Assembly: GCA_965279065.1 (NCBI GenBank)
Contig: OZ257134.1
Coordinates: 62,001 to 126,000 of the forward strand
Direction: 5' to 3'
Length of the DNA stretch: 64,000 nt
Source of the DNA: JAKAXS01 sp965279065
GTDB taxonomy: Bacteria > Pseudomonadota > Alphaproteobacteria > Rhizobiales > Hyphomicrobiaceae
Made by a program: the position numbers and the translations under genes
Shown: one piece after another, positions 17,364 to 26,311 of the stretch
How positions within the stretch are numbered: position 1 is the first letter of the stretch
Layout: each line of letters opens with the position of its first letter
Notes under the pieces: generated by a model
What the model saw: only the letters and a program-made list of their open reading frames with translations
Databases searched by the model: none
Told to the model about the DNA's origin: nothing

Positions 17364-18446
17364 TTAGCGCCGGATCAGGTGCGGCCCGATGTCGGCCAGC
17401 GTTCGGCAGCCGGTCAGCGCCATCGCGATCTCGAACTCGTCGCGCAGCAACCGCAGCACGTGCGAGACGCCAAAGGCGCCGTTGACGCTGAGCCCGTAGA
17501 CGATCGGCCGTCCCACCAGCACGGCCGAAGCGCCAAGAGCCAGCGCCTTCAGTACGTCCGTGCCGCGGCGGATGCCGCCGTCGAGCAGCAGCGGCACCCG
17601 GCCGGCGACGACGGCTGCGATATCCGGCAGCGCCTCGATTGTCGCCGGCAGCGTATCGAGCGTCCGCCCGCCGTGGTTGGAAACGATGATGCCGTCGACT
17701 CCCGCCTCCACTGCCGTCACGGCGTCCTCAGGCGACATGATGCCCTTGATGACGATCGGCAGCCGGGTCTGGGCCTTCAACCACGCCAGATCGTCCCAGG
17801 TCGGTGCCGTCGCCATGAAATGATCGAAGACCGCGCTGCCGCCATCCGGCAATGGCACGGTCTCTCTCACCGGTAGCCCGCGCAGATTGACCGCCTCGAC
17901 TCCCGGCGGCAGCTGAAACCCCGCACGGTGCTCCCGGTTGCGCACACCGTTGATCGGCGCATCGATCGTGACGACGAGAACCTCGAAGCCGGCCGCCTCC
18001 GCCCGACGCACCAGCTGCAATGTCGCCGCGCGCGTCGGCTGCAGATAGATTTGAAACCACCGGCACGTCGCGCCGGCCTTGGCGGCGTCTTCCAGCGGCA
18101 CGCTCGCCTGCGTGCTCAACACCATGCAGGCGCCCTGCGCGTCCGCCGCCATCGCTGTCGCGCACTCGCCTTCGGCATGCGCCAGCTTCTGGAACGCCAC
18201 AGGCGCCACGAAGATCGGATGGGCATAAGTCTGCCCCAGCATCATCAGCCGCGCATGTCCACCCGCGCCGCCCTGCAGCACCCGCGGCTGCAATGCCATC
18301 GCGTCGAACCGCTCTCGGTTCCACCGCAGCGTGATCTCGTCCGCTGACCCGCCCGAGACGTACGCCCACGCGGTTGCATCAAGCCGCCCCTCTGCCAGGC
18401 GCTCGTAGTCGGCAAGGCAGACAGGATGTGCAGTCGCCTCCGACAT
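17364..18446 (-). CDS. FMN-dependent alpha-hydroxy acid oxidase/dehydrogenase (LldD family)
   Basis: 360-residue TIM-barrel flavoenzyme oxidising an L-2-hydroxy acid such as lactate or glycolate to the keto acid. Diagnostic segments are AWAYVSGGSADEIT near the N-terminus, PIFVAPVAFQKLAH, the catalytic histidine and arginine in IIVSNHGGRTLDTLPATI, and the FMN phosphate loop VPLLLDGGIRRGTDVLKALALGASAVLVGRP. The short length and absence of a membrane loop suggest a soluble oxidase-like member rather than E. coli-type membrane LldD. It lies downstream of a receptor gene but a hairpin terminator separates them. Exact substrate is not predictable. Confidence 0.9.
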   Translation of the reverse strand: MSEATAHPVCLADYERLAEGRLDATAWAYVSGGSADEITLRWNRERFDAMALQPRVLQGGAGGHARLMMLGQTYAHPIFVAPVAFQKLAHAEGECATAMAADAQGACMVLSTQASVPLEDAAKAGATCRWFQIYLQPTRAATLQLVRRAEAAGFEVLVVTIDAPINGVRNREHRAGFQLPPGVEAVNLRGLPVRETVPLPDGGSAVFDHFMATAPTWDDLAWLKAQTRLPIVIKGIMSPEDAVTAVEAGVDGIIVSNHGGRTLDTLPATIEALPDIAAVVAGRVPLLLDGGIRRGTDVLKALALGASAVLVGRPIVYGLSVNGAFGVSHVLRLLRDEFEIAMALTGCRTLADIGPHLIRR

Positions 18447-18464
18447 GAACCCCTCAAATAGAAG

Positions 18465-18491
18465 CCTCCGGGCAGCAAGGCCGCCCGGAGG
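18465..18491 (-). terminator. Terminator of the siderophore-type receptor gene
   Basis: A perfect 9-bp stem CCTCCGGGC / GCCCGGAGG with a 9-base loop lies between the receptor stop and the oxidase start; on the minus strand it is followed by CTTCTATTT. Confidence 0.7.
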
Positions 18492-18526
18492 TATAGCAGA
18501 TCGGAAACTTGGCGCGCGTCTGTCCG

Positions 18527-20977
18527 TCAGTACTTGTACTTAACGGTCAGGTATCCCGCCCGGCCCGGCGCCACGAAGGCGAATGAATCTGCCGATTGAT
18601 ACAGGGCGTCGTAGTAAAGCTCGTTTGTCAAATTGAGACCCGAAATTTCGAGTTCGATATTCTTCGTGAGTTGATATTCCGCAAAGGCGTCGAACCGCCA
18701 CCAGTCGACAGTATGATTGTTGTCCTTATTGGCGGCCAGATGGCCACCATAGACTTCGCCGCCATAGGTCGCCTGCCCCCCGAGCGAGAGCTGGTCGGTC
18801 AGTTGATACTTCGACAGCAGCGAGAACTGCGTCAGCGGAATATTGGCGAGGCGGCGACCGACATCCTGAAGCTGGTCGGGTGTATTTGACGATTTGAGAA
18901 CCTCCGTATCCAACAACGTAAGGCCGCCGAACACGCTCCACTCTTTCGTGATGTTGCCTGCTGCACTCAGCTCAATACCCCGAATGCGATACTTTCCCGC
19001 ATACGCATTGACGTCGTTTGCCGGTGGGTTGCCGCCTGGGGTGATCGCCCCGACCGCGCCATTGGTCCGTGCATTGTCGACATCCGTTTGGAAAAGCGCC
19101 GCAGTTGCGAGCAGTCGTCTGTTGAACAATTCCCACTTGGTGCCTACTTCGATCGCGCGGGCCTCTTGCGGTTTAACATCGACGAGGTTTGCGGCCAGAC
19201 CGTTGTAGGTCGGTCCCGTTGCATCCAGCTCGCTGCCCACCGGACTTTCCGAAGTTCCGTAAGCCGCATAAAGGCTTGCGATGGGAATAGGCTTGTAAAC
19301 GACACCCACGTTCCAGCTGAACAGATCGTCTTGAACATTAGCAGTGTTGTTTAGGATGGCGGTATTCGCCGCGGGGCTACCGGGCACTGCATTGCCGGGT
19401 CCGCCAACCTGGTCGCGCTCGAAGTCGTCGAAGCGGACGCCACCGTTTATGATCCACTGCTCTGAGAGATGGATCGTGTCGGACAGGTAAGCGCCAAGCG
19501 TGTCGATCGTGGCATCGTAGACTCTGCCGCCGCCGATGATCGTATCGTTCTGTACGTATGGGTTGGGCGGGAACGGCCGAGTGGTGTCGAAGTTGTTCGT
19601 GACGAGGTAGCCCTTTCTGTCGATCTCCTCCCGGGTCGCTTCGAGGCCGGCAACGACGTTGTGCCGAAACGTTCCGGTTGAGAACTTGACGTTCAGCTCG
19701 GTCTGATTGGCGTAGAGGTTAGCGGTCTGATCACGGTTCGGATGATGCACGTCGTCTGGGTAACCTTCCGCCGAGGTCGCGACATAAGCCACACGGCTTT
19801 GTCCGACCCGCGATTTGTTGGTGAGTGTCACGCCGTCGGCGATCTTTCCGACGATCGTGGCCGTGCCGATATCGGCTTCTTCTTTCATGAAGTCGAGATT
19901 CTTCATGCCCCACCACGCATCACGGGAAACCTTATGGAGTTCCGTGACGGGCACGTTGTCTTCATTGTTGAGTGGAACGCCCCAGTCGGGCGTCGCATCG
20001 TTGCGGTATCGATAGTAGTCGAGGGTCACGCGCAGCGAGTCGGATGGTCGGGCTGTCGCCGAGATCAGGCCGCCCCATTTCTCGCTGTCGGCAAAATCAC
20101 GCCCTGCAACGTCGTGCTGATCGTACATCAGGTTCGCGCGAACGGCGAAGTCGCGCGTGATCACCTGGTTGGCATCCAACGTCGTCCGCACCGTCTCGTC
20201 GGTCCCGACGGTCGTGCCCACTTCGTAGTGGGACATGTTGAGGTCCGGTTGCTTGGAGATCAGATTGATTGCGCCGCCGATCGTGCTGCGCCCGGCGATG
20301 CCGCCGCTCGGACCCTTGTAGATTTCGATCTGCTCGACCGAGAAGACATCGGGAATGAGGTTGCCCGGATTGCGAATGCTGTCGACGAAGATGTCGTTGT
20401 TCGCCCGGAAACCTCGGATCGCGAACGCACCGTACGAGTTTCCCCCTTCCGCAGATCCTATCGTCAGCCCTGGCGTTTCGCGCGCCAGATCGCGCAGGTC
20501 GCGCGTTTGCTTGTCCTGGATCACTTCCTTCGGAATGGCCGTAACCGTCCGCGGCGTGTTCGCCAGCGGTTCCGTCAGCTTACCGCTCGCAGACGTCTCG
20601 ACCTTGAAGGGCGCATCCGGATTGGCATACGGATTGCCGCCCGGTCGCGCAGCGCCGTCGGCCGTCGCGTTGGCCAGCGGCTCTGCCGCCTCGTCCGACG
20701 GCGGCTGTGGTGACGGGGTCGCCTGCTTCTGTTTGGGTGCCGTTGGCTTCTTGGCGGATACCGGCTTCTTCTTGGACCTCGCCTTCTGGCCCTGCACCAC
20801 GATCGGCGGAAGTTCGTTCGTGTTCTGGGCAGATTGCGCCAAAGCCAGGGTCGCTGGGCTCACCGCCAGCATGCACGCAGCCGTGATGGCCAGCGTCGTG
20901 AAATCTTTAGCTTGTCGTGTCGGTTGTAGACCGTCGAAAACATGCGCAACGGTGTTTGACTTTGCCGAAACAGTCAC
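18527..20977 (-). CDS. TonB-dependent siderophore receptor
   Basis: About 816 residues. A long basic N-terminus leads to a signal peptide (TTLAITAACMLAVSPATLALAQ), a TonB-box-like ELPPIVVQGQ and a Lys/Pro/Ala-rich linker. The plug has TVTAIPKEVIQDKQTRDLRDLARETPGLTIG, FAIRGFRANNDIFVDSIRN and VEQIEIYKGPSGGIAGRSTIGGAINLISK, typical of Fiu/FhuE-like ferric-siderophore receptors; the barrel ends YLTVKYKY. Start chosen at GTG 20977, which follows GGGGGCTAAA; a TTG at 20989 in the same frame is the alternative. It is divergent from exbB-exbD-tonB, which presumably energise it. The ferric ligand is unknown. Confidence 0.9.
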   Translation of the reverse strand: MTVSAKSNTVAHVFDGLQPTRQAKDFTTLAITAACMLAVSPATLALAQSAQNTNELPPIVVQGQKARSKKKPVSAKKPTAPKQKQATPSPQPPSDEAAEPLANATADGAARPGGNPYANPDAPFKVETSASGKLTEPLANTPRTVTAIPKEVIQDKQTRDLRDLARETPGLTIGSAEGGNSYGAFAIRGFRANNDIFVDSIRNPGNLIPDVFSVEQIEIYKGPSGGIAGRSTIGGAINLISKQPDLNMSHYEVGTTVGTDETVRTTLDANQVITRDFAVRANLMYDQHDVAGRDFADSEKWGGLISATARPSDSLRVTLDYYRYRNDATPDWGVPLNNEDNVPVTELHKVSRDAWWGMKNLDFMKEEADIGTATIVGKIADGVTLTNKSRVGQSRVAYVATSAEGYPDDVHHPNRDQTANLYANQTELNVKFSTGTFRHNVVAGLEATREEIDRKGYLVTNNFDTTRPFPPNPYVQNDTIIGGGRVYDATIDTLGAYLSDTIHLSEQWIINGGVRFDDFERDQVGGPGNAVPGSPAANTAILNNTANVQDDLFSWNVGVVYKPIPIASLYAAYGTSESPVGSELDATGPTYNGLAANLVDVKPQEARAIEVGTKWELFNRRLLATAALFQTDVDNARTNGAVGAITPGGNPPANDVNAYAGKYRIRGIELSAAGNITKEWSVFGGLTLLDTEVLKSSNTPDQLQDVGRRLANIPLTQFSLLSKYQLTDQLSLGGQATYGGEVYGGHLAANKDNNHTVDWWRFDAFAEYQLTKNIELEISGLNLTNELYYDALYQSADSFAFVAPGRAGYLTVKYKY

Positions 20978-21386
20978 TTTAGCCCCCAATACGCTAACGA
21001 AATTCGTGGGAGATGCCCCCCGCAGCCAACCTAAGGATTGCGTGAGAACAACGTCAATCTACAATCCTGACTTCGCGTGTCGGGAAACAATCCCTGAGAC
21101 GAAACCGCCACACCTGTCCCGACGGCAACGCTTTTGCAAACAGGCTTGGCGGTCGGGCTGACCGGTGCCTGGACAGCAGGCTGCGGCTGTCAGACGTGTT
21201 GCCTCACGCCGAATAATAAACTAGAGCCCTAGAGTAGGATTTCACCCGCCAGACGTGGCGCAAAAGGGCGGTGGGTCGCGCCGGACGTCGCGCGGCTGAT
21301 GGAAACGTGATCTAGTTATCTTGACATGGATAGTAATGTATAGGCGAAGTCGCCTCGAGAAAACTCACCATGGGTATGCTACAGAT
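20978..21386. promoter_or_regulatory. Intergenic region between receptor and exbB
   Basis: About 400 bases without a gene. On the minus strand TTGACG (21052-21057) and TTAGGT (21029-21034) are 17 bases apart and could be the receptor promoter. An AT-rich run around GAATAATAAACTAG (21204-21222) and TTGACATGGATAGTAATGTATAGG (21321-21344) before exbB are candidates for iron-responsive control (Fur/Irr/RirA), but I see no convincing match to a known box. Confidence 0.35.
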
Positions 21387-22415
21387 ATGATTAGAAAAAT
21401 GCGGACAATGCGGGTCTGGCTGTGCTTGGTGCATGGTCTTCTGGTGTGCAGTGCATTGCTGGTGGCGATGCCGATCGCCGTTTTGGCACAAGACGCTACG
21501 CCGCCGCCCGGCACGGCACCGGCAGCCACGCCCGAGGCAACTCCGCAGCCAACCCCGCCCGGCACCGCCACGCCGCCTGCCGCTGATAGCTCGGCCGCAG
21601 CAAGCCCGGCTGCTACGCCCGGCGCGCCACTTCCGGTGGAGGATCTGCCCCTGACCGGTGCCGGCGGCCCAGCTGCCACACCCGCCCCTGTCGCCGAAGC
21701 CACACCTGGTCCCAATCCCAACCTGCCGCATGATCTGTCGCCCTGGGCGATGTTCATGCAGGCCGATCTCGTCGTGAAGAGCGTGATGATCGGTCTCGCC
21801 TTCGCCTCGGTCATCACCTGGACGGTCTGGCTCGTCAAATCGGTCGAACTCTTCGTTTCCCGCGCCCGCCTCCGCAGCGCACTGCGCGCCGTCGCCAACG
21901 ACACCTCACTTGCCGCCGCGTCGCACACCCTCGGCAACGGCGGCGGCCTGCTGCGATCCTTCATCGATGTCGCCGCGCTGGAATTGCGCATGTCGACTGA
22001 CACGCCCGACAAGAACGGCATCAAGGAACGTGTCGCGTCGCGCCTTGAGCGCATCGAAAGTGCCGGCATCCGCTCCATGAACAAGGGCACCGGCGTGCTC
22101 GCCACCATTGGCGCCACGGCGCCCTTCGTCGGCCTGTTCGGCACCGTCTGGGGCATCATGAACAGCTTCATCGGCATTTCGAAGTCGCAGACGACTAACC
22201 TCGCTGTCGTTGCGCCCGGCATCGCCGAGGCCCTGCTGGCAACCGCCATCGGCCTCGTCGCCGCCATTCCCGCCGTGATCATCTACAATTGGTTCTCGCG
22301 CGGCATTGGCGTCTACCGTGCGATGGCCGGCGATGCCTCCGCCGAGGTCATGCGCCTCGTCTCGCGCGACCTCGATCGCGTCAACATCCACCGCCACGCG
22401 CGCGCAGCGGAGTAA
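21387..22415 (+). CDS. exbB: ExbB, TonB-system proton channel subunit
   Basis: 342-residue MotA/TolQ/ExbB protein. It carries a signal-peptide-like N-terminus (LLVCSALLVAMPIAVLAQ) and then about 75 residues rich in Pro, Ala and Thr before the first core helix (SVMIGLAFASVITWTVWLVK). The conserved channel region reads GVLATIGATAPFVGLFGTVWGIMNSFIGI and IAEALLATAIGLVAAIPAVIIYN. The long exported N-terminal extension is characteristic of alphaproteobacterial ExbB forms. It heads the operon exbB-exbD-tonB (5-base gap to exbD). Start ATG 21387 is chosen because upstream in-frame codons lack a ribosome-binding site; ATG 21399 is possible. Confidence 0.93.
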   Translation: MIRKMRTMRVWLCLVHGLLVCSALLVAMPIAVLAQDATPPPGTAPAATPEATPQPTPPGTATPPAADSSAAASPAATPGAPLPVEDLPLTGAGGPAATPAPVAEATPGPNPNLPHDLSPWAMFMQADLVVKSVMIGLAFASVITWTVWLVKSVELFVSRARLRSALRAVANDTSLAAASHTLGNGGGLLRSFIDVAALELRMSTDTPDKNGIKERVASRLERIESAGIRSMNKGTGVLATIGATAPFVGLFGTVWGIMNSFIGISKSQTTNLAVVAPGIAEALLATAIGLVAAIPAVIIYNWFSRGIGVYRAMAGDASAEVMRLVSRDLDRVNIHRHARAAE

Positions 22416-22420
22416 CGCCA

Positions 22421-22915
22421 ATGGCCGGCGGACTGCAACACGGCGGCGACGATCTCGACGAACAGCACGAGATCAACGTCACGCCCTTCATCGACGTCAT
22501 GCTCGTGCTGCTCATCATCTTCATGGTGGCAGCGCCCCTGTCGACGGTCGACGTCGCCGTCGACCTTCCGGTGTCGACCGCCAAGCCGCAGCCGCGTCCC
22601 GACAAGCCGCTCTACGTCACCATCAAGGCCGACCGTTCCCTCGCCGTCGGCAACGATGACATCCAGCGTAGTCAGCTTGCCTCCGCGCTCGACGCGCATA
22701 CGCAGGCTGACCGCAACAAGCGCATTTTCCTGCGCGCCGACAAATCGGTGGCCTATGGCGAATTGATGCGCGTCATGAACCTGCTGCGTGGTGCCGGCTA
22801 CCTGAAGGTCGCCCTCGTCGGCCTTGAAGGCACGGAAGGTGGCCCAGCGGCCCCCGCGCCGCCGGCCGCACCCTCAGCCGTGCCGACGGCACCTGGATCG
22901 ACCGGGAGCCCGTAA
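22421..22915 (+). CDS. exbD: ExbD, TonB-system accessory protein
   Basis: 164 residues: short cytoplasmic start, the signature INVTPFIDVMLVLLIIFMVAAP with the membrane aspartate (FIDVMLVLL), and a periplasmic domain with KPLYVTIKADRSLAVGND and LRADKSVAYGELMRVMNLLRGAGYLKVALV. An Ala/Pro-rich tail ends the protein. Works with ExbB to convert the proton gradient into motion of TonB. The stop overlaps the tonB start (TAATG). Confidence 0.95.
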   Translation: MAGGLQHGGDDLDEQHEINVTPFIDVMLVLLIIFMVAAPLSTVDVAVDLPVSTAKPQPRPDKPLYVTIKADRSLAVGNDDIQRSQLASALDAHTQADRNKRIFLRADKSVAYGELMRVMNLLRGAGYLKVALVGLEGTEGGPAAPAPPAAPSAVPTAPGSTGSP

Positions 22916-23724
22916 TGCTTGCCTCCGATGTGCTTGAAGCCGAGAAGCGCCGCTGGGCTCGCTGGGCCGGCGCCGGCGCGCTCATCGTCGCACTGCATGC
23001 CGGCGGCGCCGCGTGGGCCATCTACAATCCGCCGGAAGAGGAAGTCGACGACGAAGTCGCCGGCGCGATCGTCATGGAACTGGCGCCCGTCACGGCGACG
23101 CAGCGTGCCGAGACGCCCGACAGCGCCATCGGCCCGCAGGCCGAAGAGGCCGTGCCCACGCCACCCACGACCGAGAAGGTCGAGGAACTGAAGCCGCTCG
23201 ACATTCCTCAGTTCGAACAATCGCCGTTGGCACCCGAGCCTGAAGTCGCCTTGCCGATCGCCAAGCCGGTCGAGGAGGTCCAGGAGAAGGAGGAAGAGAT
23301 CAAGGAGGTTCAGCCCGAGAACCTCGCGCCGCAGCAGACGGCTGCCGCCCAGTCGATGGCCCCGCCACAGATCCAAGCCAAGGATGCGCCGGTCGTCACC
23401 GCCCAGCAGATCGGTGACGCCAAGAAGGACAGCAAGGCGATTCTCACCTACCGCAAGTCGCTTCACCTGCACCTGAAGAAGCACCAACGCTATCCCTCCG
23501 AGGCGCGCGCGCGCGGCCAGCAGGGCACGGTTGTCGTCCAGTTTTCGATCGACCGCGCCGGCAAGTTGACCGAGCGGTCCTTGCAGAAATCGTCGGGCAA
23601 TCAGCGTCTCGACGACGAAGCGCTCGCTGCCATCGACCGCGCCAGCCCCTTCCCACTTCCACCCGACGAAGAGTCGGGCGAAGCGCTGAAGTACTCCATG
23701 CCGATCCAGTTCAAGATCAAATAG
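22915..23724 (+). CDS. tonB: TonB energy-transducing protein
   Basis: 269 residues. One N-terminal transmembrane helix (AGALIVALHAGGAAWAIY), a long Pro/Glu/Lys-rich periplasmic spacer (KVEELKPLDIP, PVEEVQEKEEEIKEVQ) and a C-terminal TonB domain (HLKKHQRYPSEARARGQQGTVVVQFSIDRAGKLTERSLQKSSGNQRLDDEALAAIDRASPFPLPP) typical of the family. It completes the exbB-exbD-tonB operon and should drive the receptors encoded at 14.1 and 18.5 kb, although pairing is inferred from proximity. Confidence 0.94.
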   Translation: MLASDVLEAEKRRWARWAGAGALIVALHAGGAAWAIYNPPEEEVDDEVAGAIVMELAPVTATQRAETPDSAIGPQAEEAVPTPPTTEKVEELKPLDIPQFEQSPLAPEPEVALPIAKPVEEVQEKEEEIKEVQPENLAPQQTAAAQSMAPPQIQAKDAPVVTAQQIGDAKKDSKAILTYRKSLHLHLKKHQRYPSEARARGQQGTVVVQFSIDRAGKLTERSLQKSSGNQRLDDEALAAIDRASPFPLPPDEESGEALKYSMPIQFKIK

Positions 23725-23835
23725 CGGCTCGCACCCTCAAGCTTCGGCACATTAAGCAAGTCCGCAGGGGGCTTTTCCCGGCGGCCGAAGACGGGTATGT
23801 AATACAGTAACGTATTCATTCCCGAAGGCTTTGAC

Positions 23836-25209
23836 GTGTCACTCCGGCTCAGGTTGATCCGCACGGTAGCGCTGGTGCTGCTCGCCATCCTGGCGCTCGG
23901 CGCGTCGCTGACCTATTGGCACGCCCAGCACAAGATCGAGCTTGAGCTGAGTTCCGGCGTCGCCGTGGCTGAAAGCACGGCGCGCCTGGCTGTCGACGAT
24001 GCCGCGCGCACTGCTGACCCGCGCGAGGGACTGCGCCGCGTCGTCCACGCCTTCGACGGCAACCGTCACGTACGGGCAGCCCTGCTCGATCCGGACGGTC
24101 GCGAGATCGACACCTCGCAGGTGCTGGCCCCGGACGAGGAAGCTCCCGAATGGCTCTTCGGCATCCTCACGCAGCCCGTCAAGATCGTGCGCATTCCGCT
24201 GCCAGGTCCGCTGACGAAGTACGGCATGGTTCTGCTGGAGAGCGACCAGCGCAGCGAGACCGCCGAAGTCTGGGGCGACATGCAGTTGAGCCTCACCACG
24301 CTGACCAGCTTCTGCGGCCTGGTATTGGCCCTCATCTACTGGACGCTCGGCCGCGCTCTGCGTCCGTTCGCGGCGCTATCGCAGGGCTTCGAGCGCGTCG
24401 GCAAAGGCGACTACACCGCCCGCGTGCCCGAGACCGGCGCAGTCGAACTGGCTGCGCTGTGTGCCAACTTCAACGTCATGGCAGATGCTCTGGGGCGTAG
24501 CGAGGAGCGCAACTTCAAGCTCAACGAACAACTCACGACCGTGCAGGAAGAGGAGCGTACCGAACTCGCGCGCGATCTGCACGATGAAGTCAGCCCGCTG
24601 CTTTTTTCCATCGACGTCGACGCCAGCGCCATCCGCAAATCGGCCAGCGAGCCAAGTCCCGCCGCCGTCCATTCAGAGGCCATCCTCGATGCCGTCGGCC
24701 AGATCAAGAGCCAGGTGAAGTCCATCCTTGGCCGGCTGCGTCCTGCAGTCCTGCTCGATCTCGGTCTTTCGAACGCCATCGAAAATCTTGTCGCCTATTG
24801 GCAGGCCCGCCGGCCGCAGATCAAGTTCGTGCTCGATCTGCCGGAGGAGAGCTGGGGCACTCCGCTCGACGCCACCATCCACGGCATCGTGCGCGAAGCC
24901 CTCAGCAATGCCATGCAGCATTCCGATCCGACGACGCTGGAGATTTCCGTGGCGGCGAACGCCAGCGGCGTGGTCGCCGTGCGCGTCGCCGACGACGGCG
25001 GCGGCCTGTCCAAGCCTTCCGTCGAGGAGGGCAGCTTCGGGCTCCTGCACATGCGCGAACGTGTCGTCGCCAAGGGCGGACGCTTTCTCGTCGAGAACCG
25101 CAGCGACGGCCGCGGCGTCACCGTCACGGCCGAGCTTCCCTTGCCGAAGTCAACACCCGTCGCCACGCCGGCACCACGCGCGGCGAAAGAAGAGGCCCTC
25201 GCATCATGA
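23836..25209 (+). CDS. Sensor histidine kinase, NarX/HisKA_3 type
   Basis: 457 residues. Two transmembrane helices (about 9-27 and 151-170) enclose a roughly 120-residue periplasmic sensor domain of unknown ligand. A HAMP-like region (LRPFAALSQGFERVGKGDYTARVPETG) precedes the HisKA_3 dimerisation box ERTELARDLHDEVSPLLFSID with phospho-acceptor His249, and the HATPase domain shows REALSNAMQHSD, VADDGGGL and GSFGLLHMRERV. GTG start after GAAGG. Its stop overlaps the regulator start (ATGA). Location behind tonB suggests, but does not prove, that the system controls metal uptake. Confidence 0.92.
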   Translation: MSLRLRLIRTVALVLLAILALGASLTYWHAQHKIELELSSGVAVAESTARLAVDDAARTADPREGLRRVVHAFDGNRHVRAALLDPDGREIDTSQVLAPDEEAPEWLFGILTQPVKIVRIPLPGPLTKYGMVLLESDQRSETAEVWGDMQLSLTTLTSFCGLVLALIYWTLGRALRPFAALSQGFERVGKGDYTARVPETGAVELAALCANFNVMADALGRSEERNFKLNEQLTTVQEEERTELARDLHDEVSPLLFSIDVDASAIRKSASEPSPAAVHSEAILDAVGQIKSQVKSILGRLRPAVLLDLGLSNAIENLVAYWQARRPQIKFVLDLPEESWGTPLDATIHGIVREALSNAMQHSDPTTLEISVAANASGVVAVRVADDGGGLSKPSVEEGSFGLLHMRERVVAKGGRFLVENRSDGRGVTVTAELPLPKSTPVATPAPRAAKEEALAS

Positions 25210-25826
25210 AGATCCTGATTGTCGACGATCACGCCGTCGTGCGCCAAGGCGTGCAGCGTCTGCTTTCGACGCTGGCCGGCGCCAAGATTTCCGAGGCCGG
25301 CACGCCCCATGAAGCCCTTGCCATCTTCAAAGCGGAGCAACCCGATGTCGTCGTGCTCGACATCAATCTGGGCGGCGGCAGCGGCCTGGAGCTTCTCAAG
25401 CGCTTTCAGATCGAGAACGCCGCCTCGCGCGTCGTCATGTTTTCAATGCACGCCGAGCCGATCTACGCCTCGCGCGCGATCAAGTCGGGAGCGTTCGGCT
25501 ATGTATCCAAGAGCGCGGGCGCCGACGAACTCGCCACTGCCGTCACCAAGGCCGCATCCGGCGAGCGCTATCTCGATCGCGACACGGCCTCCAAACTCGC
25601 CTTCAATCTGTATCCGGCCGAAGATCCGCTGCAGAACCTCACCAACCGCGAGGTCGAGATCCTGCGTCTGCTGGGCGACGGCAAAAGCCTCTCCGGCATC
25701 GCCGAGACGCTGGGCATCGCCTACAAGACGGTCGCCAATTCCTGCAGCCGCCTGAAGGAAAAGCTCGGCCTGGAACGCACTGCCGATCTCATCCGCGTTT
25801 CGCTGGAAACCCGCCGCGAGCAGTAG
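25206..25826 (+). CDS. NarL/FixJ-family response regulator
   Basis: 206 residues: receiver domain MKILIVDDHAVVRQGVQRLL with acidic pocket Asp7-Asp8 and phospho-acceptor Asp52 (VVVLDINLGGGSG), then a LuxR-type HTH (LTNREVEILRLLGDGKSLSGIAETLGIAYKTVANSCSRLKEKLGL). Cognate of the kinase it overlaps by four bases. In most NarL HTHs the recognition helix reads KTVRNH..; here KTVANSCSRL, a mild variation. Target genes unknown. Confidence 0.93.
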   Translation: MKILIVDDHAVVRQGVQRLLSTLAGAKISEAGTPHEALAIFKAEQPDVVVLDINLGGGSGLELLKRFQIENAASRVVMFSMHAEPIYASRAIKSGAFGYVSKSAGADELATAVTKAASGERYLDRDTASKLAFNLYPAEDPLQNLTNREVEILRLLGDGKSLSGIAETLGIAYKTVANSCSRLKEKLGLERTADLIRVSLETRREQ

Positions 25827-26311
25827 CGGCGCCGCACCGTCCGCCAACATTCCAGCCCGCGATCGGGAACTATTCCCATTCTCGGCATTGGGCCACTTGC
25901 CTACTCTGCGTGCTCAACGCCGATGAAAATCACGACATGCCAAGGCGCACACACGCCGTCCAAATGGTCGCAGCCAATTCACATCGCATCGCATTGGCAG
26001 GCGGAGGAAATGCCGCGCGTCTACGTGCATCCCGGCCAATCCGGGCGATGCGTGTGACGGGGCCGAAGAAACTGGTGACGTGCGGGCCTTGGACGCTTGC
26101 AGCAAGCGCTCGCGTCGTAACCGGTGCGGCGGTGGGCTGACCGGCAACGGTTGGTCTACCGTCGTTATGGCCTCCGCAAAAGCATGCGCGGCGGCAAAGA
26201 ACGTTCCCGTTCCCACACCGCCGCGCCATGGCACCGGCACGCGAGACTTTGTCAACACGGCACCTGACGTCAGTTGTACGCGAGAAGCGTTAGAAGAGTA
26301 CGAATATCCCC
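25827..26311. other. 485-base intergenic region with no convincing gene
   Basis: Both flanking genes end here (response regulator on plus, SDR on minus). Short open frames exist, but none has recognisable domains or a good ribosome-binding site. A TGACGTCA octamer near 26263 and a small GCTTGCAGCAAGC hairpin near 26095 are the only structures noted. I cannot assign a function. Confidence 0.4.

Noticed and set aside
23742..23790. CTTCGGC...GCCGAAG stem after tonB as a terminator.
   Set aside because: A 35-base loop and no T-run make a functional terminator unlikely.
25923..26057. A 44-codon open frame beginning ATGAAAATCACG.
   Set aside because: No ribosome-binding site, no recognisable motif and located in a region with no other coding signal.
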